DNA of 47,816 nucleotides from an uncultured Rhodospirillales bacterium (GTDB lineage Bacteria > Pseudomonadota > Alphaproteobacteria > Acetobacterales > Acetobacteraceae), in assembly GCA_903845065.1 (NCBI GenBank), contig CAIMWH010000006.1:1-47816 (forward strand), read 5' to 3'. Below, piece after piece: positions 30,971 to 39,604 of this stretch; position 1 is the stretch's first letter, and each line of letters begins with the position of its first letter. Below the pieces are notes generated by a model. That model searched no databases, had not been told where the DNA came from, and was given only the letters and a program-made list of their open reading frames with translations. The translations under genes and the position numbers were made by a program.

Positions 30971-31428
30971 GGCTTGGCGTCCGCGGGCTTGGCTTCCACA
31001 TCGATGAGGCGGAGCATTTCGCGTTTGGCGAAGCGCCAGCCTTCGGGGGTGCGGACGAACTCGTCGCGGTATTCGACCAGGAGTTCGAGGCCGCGCATGG
31101 GGACGGGCAGGGTGCCGTCGCCTTTGGGGCCGCGGACGACGAGGCCGAAGGAGACGCCTTTGGCGTGGTCGGCGTCGATGACGTCGATGACGGGGTTGAT
31201 GACGAGGTGGCGGGATTCGGAGTGGGTGGGGCGGCGGTTGAAGAAGCTGCGGATGGATTCGCGGCCGGGCTGGTTGATGACGGGGAGGGGGGCGATGCGG
31301 CGCCAGGTGGCTTCGGGGGTGAAGAGGTCGAGGAAGGTATCGACGTCGAAGCGGTCGAGATGGGTGCAGTAGGCGGTCATCAGGCGGAGGCATTCGCGCT
31401 CGATGAGGAGGCGGGTGAGGTCATCCAT
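30967..31428 (-). CDS. NTF2-like (SnoaL/scytalone-dehydratase type) protein
   Basis: 153 residues: LLIERECLRLMTAYCTHLDRFDVDTFLDLFTPEATWRR, a typical small cone-shaped NTF2 fold opening, then RHLVINPVIDVIDADHAKG and EYRDEFVRTPEGWRFAKREMLRL. Often catalyses dehydration or isomerisation of a cyclic substrate, or simply binds a ligand. Overlaps the SDR gene upstream by 8 bp and the binding-protein gene downstream by 4, forming a coupled three-gene operon. Confidence 0.85.
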   Translation of the reverse strand: MDDLTRLLIERECLRLMTAYCTHLDRFDVDTFLDLFTPEATWRRIAPLPVINQPGRESIRSFFNRRPTHSESRHLVINPVIDVIDADHAKGVSFGLVVRGPKGDGTLPVPMRGLELLVEYRDEFVRTPEGWRFAKREMLRLIDVEAKPADAKP

Positions 31429-32347
31429 GTGACGGCTCCTGGCCGCGCGCGGCGGCGCGGGCGTATTCGGGGTTGCGCGAACGGTCGGTGACGATCGGCG
31501 GGTCGATGTAGCCGGGCTGGGCGGAGGGGCCGAAGGCGGCGGTGATGGCGGCGATGCGTTCGTCCACCAGCCCGCGGTATTCGGGGTGGGTGATGATGTA
31601 GAAATCGTCGTTGCGGATGGCGGCGAGGACGCGGTGGCCGACGTTGAGCGGGTCCATGCGGGGGGCGGGGTCGGCGCGGGTGGCCAGCGGTTGGGCCATG
31701 CCTTCCTCGGCGCCGGGGGTGGCGGCGCGGCGTTCCGCGGAGGAGGCGACGAAATCGGTGCGGACGCCGCCGGGGCAGAGCACGCTGACGCCGATGTTGT
31801 GGGGGGCGAGTTCGGCGCGGAGGGCTTCGGAGAGGCCGACGACGGCGTATTTGGAGGCGCAGTAGGCGCCAAGGCCGCCGGGGGAGACCAGGCCGGCCAT
31901 GGAGGCGGTGTTGACGATGTGGCCGCCGCCCTGGGCTTTCATGCGGGGGGCCGCGGCGCGGATGCCGTTGAAGGTGCCGTGGACGTTGATGTCGATGACC
32001 AGGTGCCAGAGGGCTTCGGGCATTTCGGCGAGTTCGATGGGGCGGCCATCGGGGAAGCGGCCCTGGCCGATGCCGGCGTTGTTGCACAGCACGCTGATGG
32101 GGCCGAGGGCGGCTTCGGCGGCTTCCAGGGCGTGGGCCCAGGCGGCGGGGCTGGTGATATCGAGGACGACGGGACAGACTTCGGCGCCCGTGGCGCGGAG
32201 GGATTCGGCCGCGGCGGCGAGTTTGTCGGCGTTGATGTCGGCGATGGCGACGCGCATGCCGGCGGCGATGAAGGCGCGGGCCATGCCGAGGCCGATGCCG
32301 CCGGCGGCGCCGGTGATGAAGGCGGTTCTGCCTGAAACGTCCCGCAT
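31421..32347 (-). CDS. Short-chain dehydrogenase/reductase with C-terminal extension
   Basis: 308 residues from ATG 32347. TGAAGGIGLGMA, Asp in IADIN (NAD preference), CNNAGIG, Ser in NTASMAGL and the Tyr/Lys pair in AYCASKYAVVG. The C-terminal 60 residues (HPEYRGLVDERIAAI, then a proline-rich tail) extend beyond the normal SDR, a form seen in relatives acting on hydrophobic cyclic alcohols. First gene of the minus-strand operon; its promoter must lie in the divergent region with two candidate IclR sites. Confidence 0.9.
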   Translation of the reverse strand: MRDVSGRTAFITGAAGGIGLGMARAFIAAGMRVAIADINADKLAAAAESLRATGAEVCPVVLDITSPAAWAHALEAAEAALGPISVLCNNAGIGQGRFPDGRPIELAEMPEALWHLVIDINVHGTFNGIRAAAPRMKAQGGGHIVNTASMAGLVSPGGLGAYCASKYAVVGLSEALRAELAPHNIGVSVLCPGGVRTDFVASSAERRAATPGAEEGMAQPLATRADPAPRMDPLNVGHRVLAAIRNDDFYIITHPEYRGLVDERIAAITAAFGPSAQPGYIDPPIVTDRSRNPEYARAAARGQEPSHG

Positions 32348-32432
32348 GGTTTTCCCCCGATTGCAGCTTTCGGACAGGGTGCGGGCAGGGGGTGGCGGGT
32401 TGTCAAACGGCGTTCGGCGGGGGTGGTTGTTA

Positions 32433-32444
32433 TCACCGTTGTGA
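32433..32444. promoter_or_regulatory. Relaxed copy of the TCAC-N4-GTGA palindrome
   Basis: TCACCGTTGTGA, extended to ATCAC/GTGAT arms. 36 bp from the stronger site at 32469, in the divergent region 32348-32605 between the SDR operon and the substrate-binding protein. Confidence 0.4.
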
Positions 32445-32468
32445 TTTGCGGTGGGGCGGCGCGCAAAA

Positions 32469-32480
32469 TCACATGTGTGA
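32469..32480. promoter_or_regulatory. Palindromic operator TCACATGTGTGA upstream of a substrate-binding protein
   Basis: Sits in AAAATCACATGTGTGAAAT, nearly the same 19 bp as at the iclR 3' end (only the two centre bases and outer flanks differ). Lies 126 bp upstream of ATG 32606. Suggests both binding-protein genes answer to the same regulator. Confidence 0.55.
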
Positions 32481-32605
32481 AATTCGGCGTGGCGGTGCGT
32501 GGGGGTTGCGCGCGAGGGGGCGGGTGCGATGCTCGGTGGTGACGGCAATGATCGTCCAAGAATGGTGTCGTGCGTGGCGCTTCAAATAAACGGGGGAAAA
32601 CTTCC

Positions 32606-33808
32606 ATGAACCATATGACACGGCGCGCAGTGGCGCTTGGCGGCGTGGCCGCACTCGGGATGCCGGCGATTGCGCGGGCGCAGACCCGGGGCATTACCGC
32701 CACGGAAATCAAGCTCGGGCAGACGCAGCCGTATAGCGGGCCGGCTTCGGCGTTTGGCGCGGTGGGGCGGGCCGAGGCGGCGTTTTTCCAGATGGTGAAC
32801 GATCAGGGGGGCGTGAACGGGCGCAAGATCAACCTGTTGTCGCTCGATGACGGGTATTCGCCGGCGAAAACGGTGGAATTGACGCGTCGGCTGGTGGAGG
32901 AGGACCAGGTGGCGTGCATTTTCGCCTCGCTGGGGACTGCGCCAAATACGGCGATCGTGAAGTATTTACAGCAGAAGGGGGTGCCGAACCTGTTCGTTTC
33001 TTCGGGGGCGAGCCGGTGGGGGAACCATGTGGAGTTGCCGCTGTGCATCGCGGGGCCGCCGAGTTATCGGGTGGAGGGGCATATCTATGCCAAGTATATC
33101 CTGGCGCAGAAGCCGGACGCGAAGATCGCGGTGCTGTGGCAGAACGACGATCTCGGCAAGGATTACCTGGCGGGGCTGAAGGATGCGCTGGGCGACAAGT
33201 ATGACCGGATGGTGGTGAGCGCGTCCTACGAGGTGACGGATGCGACGATCGACAGTCAGGCGATCACGTTGAAGAACTCGGGCGCCAATGTGGTGTTGAC
33301 GGCGGCGACGCCAAAGTTCGCGGCGCAGTTCATTCGCAAGATCCATGACCTGGACTGGAAGCCGATGCATTTCCTCTCCAACGTCGCGATCTCGGTGTCC
33401 TCGGTGCTGCGGCCGGCGGGGGTGGAGAACGCGATCGGGATCATGAGTGCGGCGTATTTCAAGGACCCGAACGACCCGACGTGGAAGAACGACGCGGGGA
33501 TGGCGACGTTCCGGGCGTTCATGGCGAAGTATCTGCCGGCGGGCGATCCGGGGGATGCGGCGTATCTGACCGGGTTCGGCTGGGCCTCGATGATGTTGCA
33601 GACGCTGAAGCAGTGCGGCGATGATTTGTCGCGGGAGAACCTGATGCGGCAGGCAGCGGCGATCAAGGACCTGGAGGTGCCGGTGTGGCTGCCGGGGATC
33701 AAGATCAACACGGCGCCGACGCAGCATAACCCGATGACGCAGTTGCAGTTGCAGCGCTGGACCGGGACGACGTGGGAGTTGTTCGGGGGCTTGATCTCGG
33801 CGACCTGA
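32606..33808 (+). CDS. ABC transporter substrate-binding protein, branched-chain amino acid type
   Basis: 400 residues from ATG 32606; ATG 32615 is an alternative. TRRAVALGGVAALGMPAIARAQ looks like a twin-arginine or Sec signal. GITATEIKLGQTQPYSGPASAFGAVGRAEAAFFQMVNDQGGVNGRKI is the Peripla_BP_6 opening, and FVSSGASRWGN follows the ligand loop. Only distantly similar to the binding protein at 27975. No transporter membrane or ATPase genes adjoin it. Confidence 0.92.
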   Translation: MNHMTRRAVALGGVAALGMPAIARAQTRGITATEIKLGQTQPYSGPASAFGAVGRAEAAFFQMVNDQGGVNGRKINLLSLDDGYSPAKTVELTRRLVEEDQVACIFASLGTAPNTAIVKYLQQKGVPNLFVSSGASRWGNHVELPLCIAGPPSYRVEGHIYAKYILAQKPDAKIAVLWQNDDLGKDYLAGLKDALGDKYDRMVVSASYEVTDATIDSQAITLKNSGANVVLTAATPKFAAQFIRKIHDLDWKPMHFLSNVAISVSSVLRPAGVENAIGIMSAAYFKDPNDPTWKNDAGMATFRAFMAKYLPAGDPGDAAYLTGFGWASMMLQTLKQCGDDLSRENLMRQAAAIKDLEVPVWLPGIKINTAPTQHNPMTQLQLQRWTGTTWELFGGLISAT

Positions 33809-33817
33809 ACGGGGCGG

Positions 33818-33843
33818 GGTCCTGACGCCTGGGCGTCAGGACC
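33818..33843. terminator. Bidirectional hairpin between convergent genes
   Basis: Perfect 12-bp arms GGTCCTGACGCC and GGCGTCAGGACC with a TG centre, 10 bp after the binding-protein stop and 8 bp before the GMC gene's end. No T tract. Confidence 0.7.
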
Positions 33844-33850
33844 CTGGTGT

Positions 33851-35449
33851 CTAGTCGAACAAAGTCGCCAGGCGCTGCTTGATGCTGTCGGCGATGTAGA
33901 GGGCCAGCGCCTGGATGGTGGAGGTGGGGTTCACGCCGCCGGAGGTGACGAAGATGCTGCCGTCGACGATGAAGAGGTTTTTCACGTCGTGGCTGCGGCC
34001 CCAGCCGTTCACCACGGAGCGGGTGGGGTCGTCGCCCATGCGGGCGGTGCCGAGGAGGTGCCAGCCGCCAAACAGGATGGGGCGTTCGACGCCGATATCG
34101 GTGGCGCCGGCGGCGGCGAGGATTTCGCGGGCGCGGGCGATGCCGTGATCGAGCATGCGGTGGCTGTTTTCGGAGATGGTGTAGTCGATTTTAGGTGACG
34201 GGATGCCGTTGCTGTCCTTGAGGACGGGATCGAGGGTGACGCGGTTGTGTTCCTCGGGGAGGTCTTCGCAGATGGCGGACATGCCGATGCGGTGGTTCAT
34301 CAGGCGGCGATAGGCGGCGTGGTGGTCGTCGCCCCAGGGGAGGCGGCCGGCGGCGGTGCTGGAGATGGCTTCGGTGATGGTGCCGATGCCGCGGCCGAGT
34401 TGGTAGGAGTAGCCGCGGACGAAGCCGCGCGATTTGTCGGTTTCGTAGAACTCGTGGCTCCACAGGCAGAGCGGCGGGCCGTGGTTGCCGTCGAGCGGTT
34501 CCTCCGCGTAGCCGTAGATTTGCGCGTAGGGGTGGAACATCAGGTTCTTGCCGACCAGGCCGCTGGAGTTGGCGAGGCCGTTGGGGAAGCGCTCGGATTT
34601 GGAATTGAGCAGCAGGCGCGGAGTGCCGACGCCGTTGCAGGCGACGATGACGACTTCGGCGGGCTGGAAGTGTTCGGCGCCGTCGGCGTCGTAATAGATG
34701 GCGCCGGTGGCCATGCCGTTTTCGCCGGTGGTGATTTCGCGGACGCGGCAGCGGGTGCGCAGTTCTACGCCGGCGCGGATGGCTGCGGGCCAGTAGGTGA
34801 TATCGGTGCTGGCCTTGGCGCCCTGGGCGCAGCCGTACATGCAGTGGGCCAGGTTGATGCAGCGGGCGCGGCCGTCATAGTCGGTGGTGGCGAGCGTGGT
34901 GTCGGACGGCCACCAGTGCCAGCCGAGCTTGTTGAGCGCCTGGGCGAAGCGGGTGCCGGATTTGCCGAGGGGCAGCGGCGCCATGGGGGGCTGGTGGGCG
35001 GGGTAGGCGGGATCGCCGGCGAGGCCGGAGACGCCCATCATGCGGTCATTTTCGGCGAAGAAGGGTTCGAGGGTTTTGTAGTCGACCGGCCAGTCGTCGG
35101 CGACGCCATCGAGGGTGCGGACGCGGAAATCGGAGGGGTGCAGACGGGGGAAGTGGGCGGCGTAGAGGATGGTGCTGCCGCCGACGCCGTTGAAGTTGAG
35201 CACCTTGATCGGCGAGTTGTCGTCATTCACCGGGTAATCGGTGGGGCGGGCGCGGCGGTTGGGGCTGGCGTTGAAATCGGTGAACTGGCGGGCTTCCCAG
35301 TCGCGCCCGTTGGTGGGGTATTCGGTGGGCTTCACCCAGTCGCCCTGTTCGAGGCAGAGGATGCGCATCTTGGTTTCGGCCAGGCTCCACGCCACCGCGG
35401 CGCCGGACGCGCCTGATCCGATGATCAGGACATCGACTTTTTCTTGCAT
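33851..35449 (-). CDS. GMC-family flavoprotein, gluconate 2-dehydrogenase large-subunit-like (copy A)
   Basis: 532 residues. FAD-binding VDVLIIGSGASGAAVAW, the GVGGSTILYAAHFPR second flavin loop, VEVVIVACNGVGTPRLLLNS-type NAD/FAD segment (here AEVVIVACNGVGTP), and active-site GGWHLLGTARMG (His) with SGGVNPTSTIQALALYIAD (Asn). No signal peptide. It would oxidise a sugar acid or alcohol and pass electrons onward. Its partner is the small subunit 13 bp upstream. A second copy lies beyond that. Confidence 0.93.
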   Translation of the reverse strand: MQEKVDVLIIGSGASGAAVAWSLAETKMRILCLEQGDWVKPTEYPTNGRDWEARQFTDFNASPNRRARPTDYPVNDDNSPIKVLNFNGVGGSTILYAAHFPRLHPSDFRVRTLDGVADDWPVDYKTLEPFFAENDRMMGVSGLAGDPAYPAHQPPMAPLPLGKSGTRFAQALNKLGWHWWPSDTTLATTDYDGRARCINLAHCMYGCAQGAKASTDITYWPAAIRAGVELRTRCRVREITTGENGMATGAIYYDADGAEHFQPAEVVIVACNGVGTPRLLLNSKSERFPNGLANSSGLVGKNLMFHPYAQIYGYAEEPLDGNHGPPLCLWSHEFYETDKSRGFVRGYSYQLGRGIGTITEAISSTAAGRLPWGDDHHAAYRRLMNHRIGMSAICEDLPEEHNRVTLDPVLKDSNGIPSPKIDYTISENSHRMLDHGIARAREILAAAGATDIGVERPILFGGWHLLGTARMGDDPTRSVVNGWGRSHDVKNLFIVDGSIFVTSGGVNPTSTIQALALYIADSIKQRLATLFD

Positions 35450-35462
35450 GGTTCGCGTTCCT

Positions 35463-35909
35463 TCAGGGCGCGTCGCGCCAGAAGCGGGGGCGGGTGCGGA
35501 CCTGGTCGAGCAGCGACCAGTCGCCCTGTTCGACCACGTGGCCCTTGGGGAAGGGCGGGCGGGGTTCGAGGTTGAGCGAGCGCATCACCCGGTCATCACG
35601 GTAGTAGCAGAGCAGGACGAGGCGGGTGAGGATGGCGAGGGGTTGGCCGCCTTCGGCGCGGAAATCGCCGACCACGGCGCCGCGACGATCGGGGTCGAGG
35701 CTGGCGAAGCTGCCGCCCGCGAGGCGGGCGAGGTTGGCGAGGGCGGTTCGCACATCGGCGAAATCGCGGCCGAGGCTCTGCAGCATGTCGGCCATGATGA
35801 GGTCGTCATCGGCGCCGGGCACGCTGTAGGCGGTGCTGGCGGGGATGATCATGCCGGCGAGGCATTTGAGGTCACGGGCTTCGGCGGGGGAGAGGGTTTC
35901 GGTCGGCAT
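35463..35909 (-). CDS. Gluconate 2-dehydrogenase subunit 3-like small subunit
   Basis: 148 residues: LSPAEARDLKCLAGMIIPAST, SVPGADDDLIMADMLQ, then a helical middle and LVLLCYYRDDRVMRSLNLEPRPPFPKGH, matching the Gluconate_2-dh3 family (the gamma subunit that helps mature and export the flavoprotein). Unlike classical versions it has no Tat signal peptide. Shared, apparently, by the two flanking GMC copies. Confidence 0.8.
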   Translation of the reverse strand: MPTETLSPAEARDLKCLAGMIIPASTAYSVPGADDDLIMADMLQSLGRDFADVRTALANLARLAGGSFASLDPDRRGAVVGDFRAEGGQPLAILTRLVLLCYYRDDRVMRSLNLEPRPPFPKGHVVEQGDWSLLDQVRTRPRFWRDAP

Positions 35910-35916
35910 GGGTGCC

Positions 35917-37515
35917 TCAATCGAACAGGGTTGCGAGGCGCTGCTTCATCTGGTCGGCGATGTAGAGGGCCAGGGCTTGGATGGTGGAGGTGGGGTTCAC
36001 GCCGCCGGAGGTGACGAAGATGCTGCCGTCGACGATGAAGAGGTTTTTCACATCATGGCTGCGGCCCCATTCGTTGACCACGGAACGGGCGGGGTCGGTG
36101 CCCATGCGGGCGGTGCCGAGGAGGTGCCAGCCGGCGTACATCAGCGGGGCCATGGTGTGGACCTCGCGGGCGCCGGCGGCGGCGAGGATTTCCTTGGCGC
36201 GGGCGATGGCGTGATCGAGCATCAGGCTGGTGTTGGCGCCGATGGCGTAGTCGATCTTGGGCGCCGGGATGCCGTGGCCGTCCTTCAGGACCGGATCGAG
36301 GGTGACGCGGTTGTGTTCCTCGGGGAGATCCTCGGTGCAGACGCCGACGGACATGCGGCGGCCGACCAGGCCGCGGAATGTTTCGTGGTGGCGCTCGCCC
36401 CAGGGCAGGATGCCGGCGGCTTCGGTGGCGACGGCTTCGGTGGCGACGCCGATGCCGCGGTTGAATTGCAGGTTGTAGCCGCGCACGAAGCCGCGCGAGA
36501 GGTCGGTTTCGTAGAACTCCTGGCTCCAGACGCAGAGGGGCGGGCCGCGATGGCCGTCCATCGGTTCGTCGAGGTAGCCGTAGATGGTGGCCCAGGGGTG
36601 GAACATCAGGTTCTTGCCGACGAGACCGCTGGAATTGGCGAGGCCGTTGGGGAAGCGGGCGGATTTGGAGTTGAGCAGCAGGCGGGGGGTGCCGACGCCG
36701 TTGCAGGCGACGATGACGACTTCGGCGGGCTGGAACTGCTCGACGCCATCGGCATCGAAGTAGACCACGCCGGTGGCCATGTCGTTTTCGTCGGTGAGGA
36801 TTTCCTTCACCCGGCAGTTCGTCCGCAGTTCGACGCCGGCGCGGACGGCGTGGGGCCAGTAGGTGATGTCGGTGCTGGCCTTGGCGCCTTGGGAGCAGGC
36901 GGGGGTGCAGTGGCCGAGATTGATGCAGGGGGCGCGGCCGTCATATTCCTGGGTGGCGAGCGAGGTATCGGACGGCCACCAGTGCCAGCCGAGCTTGTTC
37001 ATCGCCTGGCCGATGCGGGTGCCGGATTTGCCGAGGGGCAAAGGCGGCATGGGGGGTTGGTGGGCGGGGTAGGCGGGGTCTCCGGTCAGGCCGGAGACGC
37101 CCATCATGCGGTCATTTTCGGCGAAGAAGGGTTCGAGGGTTTTGTAGTCGACCGGCCAGTCATCGGCGACGCCGTCCAGGGTGCGGACTTTGAAGTCCGA
37201 CGGGTGGAGGCGGGGGAAGTGGGCGGTGTACATCACGGTGGAGCCGCCGACGGCGTTGAAGTTCACCACCTTGATGGGCGAGTTGTCGTCGTTGATGGGG
37301 TAGTCGGAGGGGCGTTTGCGGATATTGGGCGAGGTGGCGAAGTCACTGTAGAGGCGGGCTTCGTAGTCCTTCCGGGTGGAGGGGTATTCGCTGGGTTTCA
37401 TCCAGTCGCCCTGTTCGAGGCACAGGATGCGCATCTTGGTTTCGGCGAGGCTCCACGCCACGGCGGCGCCGGAGGCTCCGGAGCCGATAATGAGGACGTC
37501 GACCTTGTCTTTCAT
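35917..37515 (-). CDS. GMC-family flavoprotein, gluconate 2-dehydrogenase large-subunit-like (copy B)
   Basis: 532 residues, the same length as copy A and alike along the whole chain: same VDVLIIGSGASGAAVAW start, same GGWHLLGTARMG and SGGVNPTSTIQ ends. Differences cluster in the middle (for example CTPACSQGAKAS versus CMYGCAQGAKAS, and MTAPLMYAGWH-type MAPLMYAGWH versus ERPILFGGWH near the active site), suggesting different substrates. Starts 8 bp after the D-2-hydroxyacid dehydrogenase stop. Confidence 0.93.
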   Translation of the reverse strand: MKDKVDVLIIGSGASGAAVAWSLAETKMRILCLEQGDWMKPSEYPSTRKDYEARLYSDFATSPNIRKRPSDYPINDDNSPIKVVNFNAVGGSTVMYTAHFPRLHPSDFKVRTLDGVADDWPVDYKTLEPFFAENDRMMGVSGLTGDPAYPAHQPPMPPLPLGKSGTRIGQAMNKLGWHWWPSDTSLATQEYDGRAPCINLGHCTPACSQGAKASTDITYWPHAVRAGVELRTNCRVKEILTDENDMATGVVYFDADGVEQFQPAEVVIVACNGVGTPRLLLNSKSARFPNGLANSSGLVGKNLMFHPWATIYGYLDEPMDGHRGPPLCVWSQEFYETDLSRGFVRGYNLQFNRGIGVATEAVATEAAGILPWGERHHETFRGLVGRRMSVGVCTEDLPEEHNRVTLDPVLKDGHGIPAPKIDYAIGANTSLMLDHAIARAKEILAAAGAREVHTMAPLMYAGWHLLGTARMGTDPARSVVNEWGRSHDVKNLFIVDGSIFVTSGGVNPTSTIQALALYIADQMKQRLATLFD

Positions 37516-37523
37516 GATGCGGC

Positions 37524-38516
37524 CTATTTGAGGAACTGCTTGTTGACGCAGTTCTCCAGCCGGCCCTCGCGCAAATAGCGCGCGGCGGTGCGGGCGGAGA
37601 AGGCGCGGATGTCGCGCATCGATTCCGGGGTGTAGAAGGCGGAATGCGGCGTGAGCACCAGGCGGTGCTTGAGCCAGGCGTCGCCGCGATGCCAGGCGGC
37701 GAGCAGGGGTTCCTGGAGATTGGCGGGCTCGTCGGGCAGCACATCGAGGCCGGCGGCGAGGACGGTGCCGTCCTGCATGGCGTCATGCAGGGCCGCGAGA
37801 TCGATGAGCGGGCCGCGGGCGGTGTTGACCAGGACCATGCCCTTTTTTGCCGCGGCGAAGGCGTCGCGGCCGATCAGCTTGCGGGTGTCGGCGTTTAGCG
37901 GCACGTGGATGGAGACAATGTCGCACTGGCCCATCAGTTCGGCCAGCGTGTCGGCGCGGCGGATGCCGAGGGCGAGTTCGTAGCCGTTGGGCTGGTAGGG
38001 GTCGTGGAAAACCACGTCCATGTCGAATGCCTTGGCGCGCCGGGCCGCGGCGGTGCCGATGCGGCCGATGCCGACGACGCCGAAGGTGCAGGCGGAGAGG
38101 CGGCGGCCGTAGGGGTTGTGGGCAGGGCGCCAGTTGGCGCGGGGATCGGCGCGCAGTTCCTCGTCGTGGTAGGCGATCGATTTGGTCAGGGTCAGCATCA
38201 GGGCGATGGCGTGGTCGGCTACTTCGCGGGTGCCGTAGTCCGGGGTGTTGCAGACCGCGATGCCCTTGGCGCCGTAGGCTGCGATGTCCACCTCGTCATA
38301 GCCGACGGCGGCTTTGACGAAGATGCGGCACTTCTTCAGCTTGTCCAGGTATTCGGGCGGGGGGGAGGAGCCGACGATGCCGTCCGCATTGGCCCATTGT
38401 TCCTCGGTGACCTGCTTGAAATCGGTGCAGAATTCGGCCTGGAAATCGTCGCCGGCCGCGGCGCGCGCGATGTCGTGGAATTCGGCCGGCAGGGCGGGCC
38501 ACAGAATACGCATCAT
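37524..38516 (-). CDS. D-2-hydroxyacid dehydrogenase
   Basis: 330 residues from ATG 38516 (MMRILWPALPAE), with GAGGAAG 11 bases upstream; an in-frame GTG at 38549 has none. Rossmann FGVVGIGRIGTAAARRAKAFDMDVVFHDPY; catalytic Arg in VNTARGPLID, Glu in GLDVLPDEPA, His in LTPHSAFYT. Interconverts a 2-oxoacid and D-2-hydroxyacid. First gene of the operon with both flavoproteins, so it may feed them or use their product. Confidence 0.92.
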   Translation of the reverse strand: MMRILWPALPAEFHDIARAAAGDDFQAEFCTDFKQVTEEQWANADGIVGSSPPPEYLDKLKKCRIFVKAAVGYDEVDIAAYGAKGIAVCNTPDYGTREVADHAIALMLTLTKSIAYHDEELRADPRANWRPAHNPYGRRLSACTFGVVGIGRIGTAAARRAKAFDMDVVFHDPYQPNGYELALGIRRADTLAELMGQCDIVSIHVPLNADTRKLIGRDAFAAAKKGMVLVNTARGPLIDLAALHDAMQDGTVLAAGLDVLPDEPANLQEPLLAAWHRGDAWLKHRLVLTPHSAFYTPESMRDIRAFSARTAARYLREGRLENCVNKQFLK

Positions 38517-38606
38517 GGTTTGTTTCGCTTCCTCGAAGGGTGCAGGCACCTTGTGGCGGGGACTTTCCCGCGCTGTTCGACGCGGGTCAACCGGGGCGGC
38601 GAGCGG

Positions 38607-38627
38607 GATTGTCGTTGGTTGACAATC
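38607..38627. promoter_or_regulatory. Candidate operator between the hydroxyacid-dehydrogenase operon and an SDR
   Basis: Perfect 7-bp arms GATTGTC and GACAATC around GTTGGTT, in the 171-bp divergent intergenic region. Also contains TTGTC/GACAA half-sites. Regulator unknown. Confidence 0.5.
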
Positions 38628-38687
38628 GACGGTGCGCGGCGGAACCTCGGCCCATCAATCGCTGAACGATCACGAGGAAACGAACAA

Positions 38688-39587
38688 ATGGCTCTTCTCT
38701 GCGAAGGACGCGTCGCCATCGTCACCGGCGCCGGGCGCGGTATCGGGCGTGAACACGCCATTCTGCTGGCCAAGCATGGCGCCAAAGTTGTCGTCAACGA
38801 TCTTGGCGGTTCGGCCGATGGCACCGGGTCCGACGAAACGCCGGCGCAGGAAGTGGTGCGCACCATCAAGGAAGCCGGCGGCGAGGCGGTGGTGAACACC
38901 GATAACGTGGCCGATTTCAAGGCCGCCAAGCGGATGATCGACCAGGCGATCGAAACCTTCGGGCGGCTTGATGTGCTGGTCAACAACGCCGGCATCCTGC
39001 GCGATCGCGTGCTGGTCAACATGATGGAAGAGGAATGGGATGCCGTGATCAACGTGCATCTCAAAGGCACCTTCGCCCCCTCGCGCCATGCCGCCGCCTA
39101 CTGGCGTAATCTGTCCAAGGAAATCGATGGGCCGGTGAATGCGCGCATCATCAATACGTCGTCGGTCTCGGGCATCTATGGCAACACCGGGCAGACCAAC
39201 TATGGCGCGGCCAAGGCCGGTATCGCGGCCTTCACGGTGATCGCGGCGCGCGAACTCAAGCGCTATGGCATCACCGTCAACGCAGTGGCCCCGCAAGCCA
39301 TGACCCGCATGACGCTCGGGCTGCGCGAGCGCACCGCCGAACAGATCGAAGCCGGGCATCCCCGCCGCGTGTCGCCCGCCATCGTGTGGATGGCCAGCGC
39401 GGAATCCAAGGACTTTACCGGCCGTATCGTGGAAGCCGGCGCCGGACTCCTCGCCCTCTCGGAAGGCTGGCACCGCGGCCCGACCGCCGAACCGATCGAA
39501 GACCCGAGCCTGCTCGGCCCGACCATGATGGACCTCCAAGCCCGCGCCCGGAAAAACGCCGGCATGAACGGCATGGACCTCGACTGA
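38688..39587 (+). CDS. SDR of the peroxisomal multifunctional-enzyme (17beta-HSD4-like) type
   Basis: 299 residues from ATG 38688 (GAGGAAAC upstream). RVAIVTGAGRGIGREHAILLAKHGAKVVVNDLGGSADGTGSDETPAQEVV is the opening typical of (3R)-hydroxyacyl-CoA dehydrogenases of the MFE-2 type. NNAGILRDR, Ser in NTSSVSGIYG and Tyr172/Lys176 in NYGAAKAG complete the active site. Codon choice is strikingly different from the other plus-strand genes: C-ending codons (GCC, GGC, ATC) instead of G-ending, and GAA over GAG. It stands alone between a divergent operon and an inverted-repeat block. Confidence 0.92.
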   Translation: MALLCEGRVAIVTGAGRGIGREHAILLAKHGAKVVVNDLGGSADGTGSDETPAQEVVRTIKEAGGEAVVNTDNVADFKAAKRMIDQAIETFGRLDVLVNNAGILRDRVLVNMMEEEWDAVINVHLKGTFAPSRHAAAYWRNLSKEIDGPVNARIINTSSVSGIYGNTGQTNYGAAKAGIAAFTVIAARELKRYGITVNAVAPQAMTRMTLGLRERTAEQIEAGHPRRVSPAIVWMASAESKDFTGRIVEAGAGLLALSEGWHRGPTAEPIEDPSLLGPTMMDLQARARKNAGMNGMDLD

Positions 39588-39604
39588 GGCGAGGTGCGGT
39601 AGAA

